This document shows positions 1 through 5,940 of a DNA stretch of 8,869 bases, piece by piece. The translations under genes and the position numbers were made by a program. The stretch covers positions 1-8,869 of the forward strand of contig JACZUR010000078.1 of the NCBI GenBank assembly GCA_022573095.1, read 5' to 3'. The notes beneath the pieces are model-generated. The model worked only from the letters and a program-made list of their open reading frames with translations, was not told where the DNA came from and did no database searches. Positions within the stretch are counted from its first letter, which is position 1. Each line of letters starts with the position of its first letter. Source of the DNA: Gemmatimonadota bacterium. GTDB lineage: Bacteria > Gemmatimonadota > Gemmatimonadetes > Gemmatimonadales > GWC2-71-9.

Positions 1-83
1 TTTATGCACTATGGACGATTCCGGGCGGACAATGCGACGTGAGACCCGGACGTCGTGGGAAAGTCATTTGGAAAAGCAATACT

Positions 84-97
84 AAAGAGGAGGAAGG
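84..97 (+). promoter_or_regulatory. Strong Shine-Dalgarno site for the lipoprotein gene
   Basis: The purine-rich run AAAGAGGAGGAAGG contains a complete AGGAGG core at 88-93, nine bases before the ATG at 103. It settles the start of the downstream gene. An in-frame GTG at 55 would add 16 residues, but that start lies upstream of this site and would put a basic stretch in front of the lipoprotein signal peptide. Confidence 0.85.
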
Positions 98-102
98 CCA
101 CC

Positions 103-1221
103 ATGAAATGGTCGCGTGAACGCACTACAATTTTGACGGCGGTCGCCGTCACCCTGACGGCCTGCAGCGACGGCTTAGGGCCGGATACAGCGTCGTTTGA
201 CGCAGTCGAGACTCAGGCGAATGTGCAAACCGTGGACGCAGTGTTCAGCGCAGCGGCTTGGGAGAGTTTCGAGGCGTTGGGCGGGATGTTCATCGCCGGC
301 AGCCCAGTAGCCGGCGCACTGGCCCAACACTCTGCCGACCTCTTAATAGCAGGGACGATGCCGGACGCAGAGGAACGGGAGAGAGTGATGGGCATGATCG
401 CGAGCGAGATCGTCGCTGCGATCGAGTCACCGTCACTCAGCCTCGTACCGATCATCTCCGAAAACGTACGCGGGACCACATTCGTGTTCGATCCAACTCT
501 GGACCGCTACGTTGCCGATCCAGAGCTAACCGGGGCGCCTGCGAACGGGGTGCGCTACATCCTCTACGCGATTAATCCGATCACGAGGGAACCTCTCGTC
601 GATAATGAGATCGGGTATGCAGATATTATTGACCTGGATTCGCCCAGCGCCAACGGTATTAGCCTGCACTTTCTCGCGGTATCCGACGGTGTGACGCATC
701 TCGATTACACCGTTACGACTGAGCGTACCGACGAATCGGGAACTATTGCCGTATCTGGATCCGTCACCAACGGCACGGACACGCTCGAGTTCACGATCAA
801 TATCGCCGGTATGAGTACCACCGCAGGGCAGACGGTCGACGTCAATTTTTCAGTGGATATCGTCGGTAGAAACTTCGGCTTCGATCTCGTGTTTGCTGGG
901 GTGAAGCAGGGGGGCGCGGAATCATCCGAAATCAGCCTCACGGTGAACGCAGGACCAAATATCATTGTAATGGAACGATCCGGAACGCCGGCAGCGTACA
1001 CAGTTTCGATCACCGTCAATGGTGAGTTGTTCGCTACAGTTACCGGAAATCCAACCGGAATCGTAATCACGGGCGCGGGCGATCGAGTGATCACACCCGA
1101 AGAGGCGGAAGCGTTGCGACGGATGCTGGGATTGATCCCACGTTCGGTGGATGCCTTGCAAGGATTGATGCGGCCGGTGCACAGGATCATCCAACTCGCC
1201 GTACTGAGTAACGTGCTGTAG
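103..1221 (+). CDS. Secreted lipoprotein of unknown function (372 aa)
   Basis: Predicted lipoprotein. The first 21 residues form a short lipoprotein signal peptide: basic n-region (K2, R5, R7), hydrophobic core, then lipobox L-T-A-C with the lipidated cysteine at residue 21. The mature N-terminus continues S-D-G-L-G-P-D, an acidic/Gly linker common on exported lipoproteins. Residues about 40-110 look helical. Residues about 115-325 are rich in alternating Val/Ile/Thr/Gly stretches, as expected of a beta-sandwich or beta-rich repeat fold. The C-terminal 45 residues (from about 330) look helical again. There are no cysteines after C21 and no recognisable catalytic motif. The ATG at 103 was chosen because of the AGGAGG site nine bases upstream. 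The gene stands alone on the + strand, converges on the peptidase gene and has its own terminator. I cannot name a function. The middle part (F-V-F-D-P-T at 127-132 and A-P-A-N-G-V-R-Y at 145-152) recalls unnamed lipoproteins I associate with Gemmatimonadota, from memory only. The signal and reading frame are secure; the role is unknown. Confidence 0.85.
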   Translation: MKWSRERTTILTAVAVTLTACSDGLGPDTASFDAVETQANVQTVDAVFSAAAWESFEALGGMFIAGSPVAGALAQHSADLLIAGTMPDAEERERVMGMIASEIVAAIESPSLSLVPIISENVRGTTFVFDPTLDRYVADPELTGAPANGVRYILYAINPITREPLVDNEIGYADIIDLDSPSANGISLHFLAVSDGVTHLDYTVTTERTDESGTIAVSGSVTNGTDTLEFTINIAGMSTTAGQTVDVNFSVDIVGRNFGFDLVFAGVKQGGAESSEISLTVNAGPNIIVMERSGTPAAYTVSITVNGELFATVTGNPTGIVITGAGDRVITPEEAEALRRMLGLIPRSVDALQGLMRPVHRIIQLAVLSNVL

Positions 1222-1241
1222 ACGACTCGACAGCAGATACG

Positions 1242-1262
1242 ACACGCCAAGCAACGGCGTGT
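1242..1262 (+). other. Hairpin just before the terminator
   Basis: ACACGCC (1242-1248) and GGCGTGT (1256-1262) form a perfect 7-bp stem around a 7-base loop. It ends two bases before the terminator stem begins, so the transcript would carry two adjacent hairpins. No T-run follows this one directly. It may protect the 3' end of the lipoprotein mRNA or assist termination; that is inference. Confidence 0.5.
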
Positions 1263-1264
1263 AG

Positions 1265-1291
1265 AAGGCCCCGCCAACGCGGGGCCTTTTT
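1265..1291 (+). terminator. Intrinsic terminator of the lipoprotein gene
   Basis: AAGGCCCCGC (1265-1274) pairs perfectly with GCGGGGCCTT (1279-1288) around a CAAC loop, and a run of five T covers 1287-1291. This is a textbook Rho-independent terminator, 43 bases after the stop codon at 1221. On the - strand the same stem is followed by TTCTAC, a poor U-tract, so it should work mainly on + strand transcripts, although it may also slow those arriving from the convergent peptidase gene. Confidence 0.92.
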
Positions 1292-1295
1292 CGTG

Positions 1296-1348
1296 GCTGG
1301 CTGAGCCGTGGGTTAACTTATTGCCCATCAACAACTTCCCACGCCAGC
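1296..1348. repeat. Interrupted inverted repeat between convergent genes
   Basis: GCTGGC (1296-1301) pairs with GCCAGC (1343-1348), and GTGGG (1308-1312) pairs with CCCAC (1338-1342), leaving a six-base bulge (1302-1307) and a 25-base loop. The 11 base pairs are perfect but interrupted. The repeat lies downstream of the S46 peptidase gene, which ends at 1409, and may be the 3' stem of that transcript. No T-run follows on either strand, so it is not a canonical terminator. The remaining bases of the 1222-1408 gap show nothing else I can identify. Confidence 0.4.
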
Positions 1349-1408
1349 ATTTTACGTATAACATTAATGCGATTGCTCACTCACATCTTCTTCACCTGCG
1401 CGTACCGG

Positions 1409-3574
1409 TCAGTCGATGGACGCGTCCGCCTCGGCCTCTGTCTCGAACAGATTCCCTGTGAGTAACTCCTGCACTATACGGTCGGCATCGTAGACATGGT
1501 CCATAGCCGCCTGAACTGCGCGTACATCAACCATAATGTTTCGTCCGCTTTCGGGCAGGTAGATGTAAGCCCGCGACAGGCCCTGGATATTTCTGTCGAA
1601 GTTGAGTCCCACCAGCTCGAGGTCTTTGGTCACGGCCGGCGAACCTGAATTCCCACCGTACGTATCCGCCGTGGACACGAAGTTGAGCGGCGTGCCGAGG
1701 TCTAGGCCGGCGGGCGGAGTCGCCCAGCGATCGGGCAGGACCCAGTCCGCCGCACCGCCGTGAGATCTGTGCCGGTCATAGAGGCCGTAGAAGGTCGTGT
1801 ACGGCGGCGCCACAGTTCCGTTGTACTCGAATCCACGCACGACCCCGTCCGTAATGCGTGGAGATCGGGTGGCGTCCGGCGCAACGCTTGTCCCGTAAAC
1901 TGCAAACTTGACCCTGCCGAGGTCGGCCGCCAGGGCCCGCTCCTCCGCACCGAGCTCGCCCGCACGTTGCCGAAACTGCCGATAGTGAGGAAGAAACGCT
2001 GCAGCCAGCCTGACCGCCGGGTCGCTTGTGAGACGATTCAGCCGGCCCAGAGATCTGGCGGCGCGGTCGGCCGTTGCCAGACCGGAAATCCTAAGGATGC
2101 CGGCCGCCCGATCCAACGCCGGACCGTCACCTGTAACTCTGTTGATTTCATGCTCTGCACCGAAGGAGCGCTCAAAATCGTTGAGCCTGGCGGCGAGATA
2201 GCGGAGTTCCAACGCCCGGGGGAGGTCCGCGATATCAGAAACCGCACGCCTCAGGATGATTAGCGAGTCCCGATCGACATCGTTCTCGACCGCATCGAGT
2301 AAAACATTGACTGCGATCGCCCTCCTGACAGTGGCCGAACTGTATACCGAACTTGTTAGCACGCGAAATGCCGCGTCGGCATCGGCCAGCTCCGCCCTGC
2401 GCCCCTGCACTTCGGCCATGCGGTCAAACAGCAATCCGAAACGTTCCGCCAGTTGTGGATCCTGGTCGATAGCCTGCCGCAGTTGATTCTCTGCGTCCTG
2501 CCGCTTCGCCATAACCACAGGGTTGGCAAGGGCTTCGTACATACCACTGTTGGCCTTGAGCGAATTCGAAAGGCCGAAGATCCGGTTGCGAATCTGAAAT
2601 TCGCGAGCGGCTTCCGGGTCCCGCTCCCAGAAGTCGTACAGGGCGTCCAATCGCGTCGTCAGCCATGTCACGGTGTTTGGCTGCTGAACGTCGCGCTTGT
2701 ACTCGAGCTGCGACATCGTGGTGAGCCGCTGGGTGGGGCCTGGGCTTCCTATCACAAAAACAGCGTCACCCTCCTCCACGCCGCCGGATCCCCAACCGAA
2801 ATAATGGTCCGTCTGAAACGGCCTGCCATCCTGCCCATACACTCGCAGAAACGCAAAATCCAGCGCATAGCGGGGATAAGTAAAGTTGTCGGGATCACCG
2901 CCGAAGAATCCTATTTGCAACTCGGCGGCGGCAACCAAGCGGACATCGGTATACCTCCGGAATACATAGGCGGAGTAACGTCCACCGTTATAAAGGCCGA
3001 TCGTCTGTACGAAGATGGAGTCACCCCGATCCAGGTATTGTGCGCGCAGATTCTCTGCTATACTGGCTAGCGCTTCCCGCGTTTCGTTGCCTTCGGCACC
3101 AGCTGCAGCCACCTCATCGGTAATGTCTCGCACCGCAATCAACTGGTCCGCAAACATCCCCGGAAGCGACCGCTCTTCATCGAGCGTCGTTGCATAGAAG
3201 CCGTTGTCTAGGAGATCTTCGCCGGGCCGGCTCACGTTGCTAACCCGGCTCCGAACGCAATGATGATTCGTCGCCACCAGCCCGTTGGGTGACACGAACG
3301 ACGCCGAACAGCCGGGAATTCGCAGCGCGGACATACGGGCGCGCTCGAACCACTCCTCGTTTGCGTCGAATCCATATTCTTCGCTGAAGTATTCGGCCGG
3401 GGAGTATTCGAACGTCCACATCTTTCCGGAGTCGAATCTCCCCGCGCGGACCGTATCTATGTCGACGACGCCTGCCTGCGAGAGCGCCGGCAGCGGCACG
3501 AGAACAGTGAAGCCGGCAGCGATCAGTGCTGCTGACGTCGCCAATCGAGACCAGCGGGAATTCGACCTGTGCAT
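1409..3574 (-). CDS. S46 family dipeptidyl-peptidase, DPP11-like (721 aa)
   Basis: Exported serine exopeptidase of MEROPS family S46 (DPP7/DPP11/DAP BII type), which removes dipeptides from peptide N-termini in the periplasm or at the outer membrane. A Sec signal peptide covers residues 1 to about 34 (basic start, hydrophobic 11-30, A-L-S-Q-A cleavage-like end). The chymotrypsin-like triad is complete. H105 lies in A-T-N-H-H-C, with C106 and C89 placed for the conserved disulfide. D239 is nine residues after N230 in the D-P-D-N-F motif. S643 lies in G-N-S-G-S-P. D660 (17 after the serine) matches the substrate amino-terminus ligand known in DAP BII, and N337 is a likely second ligand. R661, 18 after the serine, matches the Arg that gives Porphyromonas gingivalis DPP11 its Asp/Glu preference, where DPP7 has Gly. 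F231 stands where DAP BII has Trp216. The helical middle part (about 300-540) is the usual S46 cap. Length is normal for the family. The ATG at 3574 was chosen because it begins the signal peptide and follows GAGAGGT; upstream in-frame starts, as far as 3724, would run back into the regulator gene. It lies 98 bases after the regulator and may share its transcript. Confidence 0.95.
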   Translation of the reverse strand: MHRSNSRWSRLATSAALIAAGFTVLVPLPALSQAGVVDIDTVRAGRFDSGKMWTFEYSPAEYFSEEYGFDANEEWFERARMSALRIPGCSASFVSPNGLVATNHHCVRSRVSNVSRPGEDLLDNGFYATTLDEERSLPGMFADQLIAVRDITDEVAAAGAEGNETREALASIAENLRAQYLDRGDSIFVQTIGLYNGGRYSAYVFRRYTDVRLVAAAELQIGFFGGDPDNFTYPRYALDFAFLRVYGQDGRPFQTDHYFGWGSGGVEEGDAVFVIGSPGPTQRLTTMSQLEYKRDVQQPNTVTWLTTRLDALYDFWERDPEAAREFQIRNRIFGLSNSLKANSGMYEALANPVVMAKRQDAENQLRQAIDQDPQLAERFGLLFDRMAEVQGRRAELADADAAFRVLTSSVYSSATVRRAIAVNVLLDAVENDVDRDSLIILRRAVSDIADLPRALELRYLAARLNDFERSFGAEHEINRVTGDGPALDRAAGILRISGLATADRAARSLGRLNRLTSDPAVRLAAAFLPHYRQFRQRAGELGAEERALAADLGRVKFAVYGTSVAPDATRSPRITDGVVRGFEYNGTVAPPYTTFYGLYDRHRSHGGAADWVLPDRWATPPAGLDLGTPLNFVSTADTYGGNSGSPAVTKDLELVGLNFDRNIQGLSRAYIYLPESGRNIMVDVRAVQAAMDHVYDADRIVQELLTGNLFETEAEADASID

Positions 3575-3580
3575 TTCTAG

Positions 3581-3587
3581 ACCTCTC
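3581..3587 (-). promoter_or_regulatory. Ribosome binding site of the S46 peptidase gene
   Basis: Read on the - strand this is GAGAGGT, six bases before the ATG at 3574. It supports the start that places the signal peptide at the very N-terminus, rather than the longer open frame extending to 3724. Confidence 0.6.
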
Positions 3588-3672
3588 GTTCGGGTTGGGC
3601 CACAAACGTAACCCCCGAGACGGAGAAGTACTAACTCCCATACAGCGATGCGGCGAACCACACCCCGCTGCT

Positions 3673-5397
3673 TCAGATTCCGATCAGACTCTCGAAACCT
3701 GGGTGACGGTGCAGCGGTTCCCACACCGGATCGGAGCGCAAAACGTTCACAGAAATCAGGGACGGACCCGACAGCGCACGCGTCAACATTGCTACAGCCT
3801 CGTCGAGCTGCCCGATCCTAACCAACACCTCGGCCTTCAGTACCGCGAGTTCCGGACCGTGATAAGCGTCCTGGTAAGCCGGCCGGTGATCCCGCACACC
3901 GTCCATGATCTCGGCAGCGTTCTCTACTTGGCCCGAACTCGCATAGGCCAACGCCAGCACGACGCTGTCGCGTACCGAATCTATAAAGCCACGCGCTAAC
4001 CTCTGCTCAATTATGACGTTGGCAGAGTCGCGCAGGGCGGAAGCCATGGCCGCGCGTCCGAGCTGCTCCATCGACTCGGCCTTATGAGCATAGAACCGTA
4101 GACTGTCCAGACCATCACGCCTCACGTCCCACTCCTCGATCTCGTCCGTGTAGCTTGAAGCAAGCAACCTGCTCGACAAGCGATAGAGCAGAACTGTCTG
4201 CTGGGGCTGAACGATCTGGCAATACCGTTGGATGCTCTCGTACGCCCGCTCGGGGTTGCCGTCCCACAGCAGATAGTTGAGAGCCATCATGCGGTATGTT
4301 CGCCACGTCAACGGTGATACAGCCGCCGCATGCTCCAGATATCGCCCGGCATCGGCGTAATCGCGCGTGCGCATGAGCGTAGTGGCGAGCGCAATCGCAA
4401 TTTCATAAGAACCGTTGTCGAGCTCAAACGCTCTCTCTAGATACTCGAGCGCTTCAGAAAACCTCCCCTGCCGCCGCAGTACGTATCCGATCGGAGTCAG
4501 GACGCGCGGGTCGTTCGGGCTGATAGAATCGGCCGCGTAGTAGTGGATCAGCGCCGTTTCGTAGTCACGTTGACCGTAATAGTACTTGTACCCCTGTGCC
4601 AGAGCGGAGAGCATGGCACCCGGTGCAAGCTGCGTCGCTCGTTCGACAGCTAGCACTCCCGCATCTTGTTCCTGAGCCCGACCCCAATCGAACGACAGAG
4701 ACAGACGTGCAATTCCGAGCATGGCAGAGGCCTCGGCAAACGTGGTGTCGAGGTCGACAGCGCGCTGGAACATGTCGGCAGCCGCCACGGCGTCCGAATA
4801 CACGATGTTTCGCTTGAAGTACTGATGCCCGCGTTGGTAGTGCTCGAGTGCCAAAGCGCTGGTTGTAGCCGGAGCGTCCGCCAGCGTTGGCAGCTCGCTA
4901 GCGGCCCCGAATGAAGTACTGAGAAACCATCCCAGCGCCACCGGCAAGACGACGAGGGCCGTTCCCACAAATCCCAGTACTCCCTTACTTGCGGACCGTG
5001 CAAACAGAGGACGTATCAGCGAAGCAGCGGCGATCCTCTCTGTATCGATTTCGCCAAGCCGGACCGGAGCCACGAACCTGAATCCTCGGCGCGGCACCGT
5101 CTCAATGAATCGCGGCGACCGCGCGTCGTCTCCCAACGCCCTGCGAATCTCGCGCATACAGAAGTTGAGCCCCTGGTCCCATTCCACAACGGTTTGTCCC
5201 CATACCCAATCCCTCAGCTCCATCCTCGTTACCAGGCGGCCCGCATTTCGGACCAAGTAAGTGAGCACCTTTAGGGGTTGCGGTTGGAGCTTGATCGGTC
5301 TGCCTCCGCAACTCAATTGCTCGGCGCCGAGATCGAGCTTGAAAGTTCCGAAACACAACGTCTGACGCGACAGGTTGCCTACAGTCTCATTCTCCAT
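3673..5397 (-). CDS. CadC/ToxR-like membrane regulator: winged helix, one TM, TPR-like C-terminal half (574 aa)
   Basis: Predicted one-component membrane-bound transcription regulator. Residues about 15-110 are an OmpR/PhoB-type winged-helix domain (Trans_reg_C): F-G-T-F-K-L-D-L at the start, I-K-L-Q-P-Q-P-L-K-V-L-T-Y-L-V in the first helices, recognition-helix region around L-N-F-C-M-R-E-I-R (77-85), and the wing motif F-I-E-T-V-P-R-R-G-F-R-F (97-108). There is no receiver domain. Basic residues precede a single membrane span at about 139-160, giving a cytoplasmic N-terminus and an outer C-terminus. Residues 184-545 are helical with TPR-like repeats, clearest at about 300-330 (G-R-F-S-E-A-L-E-Y-L) and 519-545 (G-Q-L-D-E-A-V-A-M-L). 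The tail S-D-P-V-W-E-P-L-H-R-H-P-G-F is a common ending in such proteins. The ATG at 5397 was chosen because GAGGA lies five bases upstream; a longer version would begin with TTG at 5430. The gene is preceded by a possible operator (5486-5518) and followed, same strand, by the S46 peptidase, a plausible target. The ligand is unknown; the TPR part suggests protein or peptide contact (inference). Confidence 0.93.
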   Translation of the reverse strand: MENETVGNLSRQTLCFGTFKLDLGAEQLSCGGRPIKLQPQPLKVLTYLVRNAGRLVTRMELRDWVWGQTVVEWDQGLNFCMREIRRALGDDARSPRFIETVPRRGFRFVAPVRLGEIDTERIAAASLIRPLFARSASKGVLGFVGTALVVLPVALGWFLSTSFGAASELPTLADAPATTSALALEHYQRGHQYFKRNIVYSDAVAAADMFQRAVDLDTTFAEASAMLGIARLSLSFDWGRAQEQDAGVLAVERATQLAPGAMLSALAQGYKYYYGQRDYETALIHYYAADSISPNDPRVLTPIGYVLRRQGRFSEALEYLERAFELDNGSYEIAIALATTLMRTRDYADAGRYLEHAAAVSPLTWRTYRMMALNYLLWDGNPERAYESIQRYCQIVQPQQTVLLYRLSSRLLASSYTDEIEEWDVRRDGLDSLRFYAHKAESMEQLGRAAMASALRDSANVIIEQRLARGFIDSVRDSVVLALAYASSGQVENAAEIMDGVRDHRPAYQDAYHGPELAVLKAEVLVRIGQLDEAVAMLTRALSGPSLISVNVLRSDPVWEPLHRHPGFESLIGI

Positions 5398-5402
5398 GGT
5401 CG

Positions 5403-5407
5403 TCCTC
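5403..5407 (-). promoter_or_regulatory. Ribosome binding site of the regulator gene
   Basis: On the - strand GAGGA lies five bases before the ATG at 5397. It favours this start over the in-frame TTG at 5430, which would add 11 residues in front of the winged-helix domain. Confidence 0.6.
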
Positions 5408-5485
5408 ACTGTTTCCTTAGATATTCGCAAACGCCTGATTACACCAAGTAAGACTTAATACCGCAGTAATTCCGTTGTGTTTCGT

Positions 5486-5518
5486 TTCCTCAAAAATTCC
5501 TCAAACCCAGCATGGGTT
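5486..5518 (-). promoter_or_regulatory. Candidate operator: 11-bp-period direct repeat plus palindrome
   Basis: In the 177-base gap upstream of the regulator, TTCCTCAAA occurs at 5486-5494 and again, identical, at 5497-5505, exactly 11 bp apart. Directly beside it lies the inverted repeat AACCCA-GCA-TGGGTT (5504-5518). OmpR/PhoB-type winged-helix proteins are known to bind tandem direct repeats spaced by one helical turn, and the downstream gene encodes such a domain, so autoregulation is plausible. A TATTAA hexamer (5455-5460, - strand) is a possible -10 element, but no convincing -35 lies 16-18 bases from it. The rest of the gap shows an AGGAGG-like run on the + strand (5541-5548) with no start codon behind it. 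Confidence 0.4.
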
Positions 5519-5574
5519 CGGCTTTACGGGAGATCTAGCAAGGAGGAGAACCCCGACCCGCCGGTGTTCCTGCA

Positions 5575-5940
5575 TCAGTTTGTGTGAAGTGGTTTACGAT
5601 TTAAGCTGCGGTTAATAACCTTGACAGTAAGAGCGCCTGACCCGGCCAACGCGGAGGCAAAGAAGATGGTCACGGCGACGATAACAGACCCGTGAACGCC
5701 AATGACGCGGCCCGTCGCCGCCGCTACGGCTGCTACCGATCCATCAGCCTCAGTCACCAGCATCAACACGATCCACGCGATGGCAGCGCCTGCAGCAGGC
5801 GTTACTGCTGGCCGTTCATCGCTTCCCCAAGCTCCCCATATCATTGCTATCACGGGCACGGCTACCCAACCCACCGCGACTGTTCCCAGTGCAAACGCCG
5901 CCGCCAGCAGCGCAACCCGCATCAAGAGCCCGAGATTCAT
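5575..5940 (-). CDS. Small integral membrane protein, translationally coupled (121 aa)
   Basis: Hypothetical membrane protein with no family I recognise. Hydrophobic stretches at about residues 4-36 (long enough for two spans, with a G-W in the middle), 47-63 and 83-106 suggest three or four membrane helices. D41, E42 and R43 form a short charged loop, T63-E64-A65-D66 a second, and the tail (R111-N121) is basic and probably cytoplasmic. It is rich in Ala, Val and Gly and has no cysteine or visible active-site motif. Its ATG overlaps the stop codon of the upstream acylase-family gene in ATGA (5940-5937), the typical arrangement for translational coupling, and this supports both the start and its being a real gene. 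Competing + strand frames over the same DNA lack such support. Possible roles, all inference: a partner or anchor for the hydrolase, or a small transporter-like protein. The reading frame is fairly secure; the function is unknown. Confidence 0.68.
   Translation of the reverse strand: MNLGLLMRVALLAAAFALGTVAVGWVAVPVIAMIWGAWGSDERPAVTPAAGAAIAWIVLMLVTEADGSVAAVAAATGRVIGVHGSVIVAVTIFFASALAGSGALTVKVINRSLNRKPLHTN

Noticed and set aside
2..85. Short frame open from the left edge to TAA at 83-85, and another to TGA at 40-42, as possible tails of an upstream gene
   Set aside because: Too short to judge, and neither translation shows a recognisable C-terminus. Either could be chance in leader DNA.
705..1364. 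Long open frame on the - strand (219 codons) opposite the lipoprotein gene
   Set aside because: It lies almost wholly antisense to a gene with a strong start and a lipoprotein signal. Its translation is Ser/Thr/Pro-rich with no motif, it has no ribosome binding site of note, and it would have to cross the terminator region.
2453..3070. Open frame of 205 codons on the + strand inside the peptidase gene
   Set aside because: The opposite strand encodes a continuous S46 peptidase with all catalytic residues. The + strand translation shows no domain and is explained by codon bias.
3575..3724. N-terminal extension of the S46 peptidase to an upstream start at 3724
   Set aside because: It overlaps the 3' end of the regulator gene and would place 50 non-signal residues before a normal Sec signal peptide. 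The ATG at 3574 has its own ribosome binding site.
5541..5548. AGGAGGAG on the + strand, like a ribosome binding site
   Set aside because: No start codon or sensible reading frame follows within usable distance.
5545..5570. Imperfect stem (AACCCC with GGTGTT) just after the small membrane protein gene as a terminator
   Set aside because: It has a mismatch in a 6-bp stem and no T-run on the - strand, so a terminator call is not supported.
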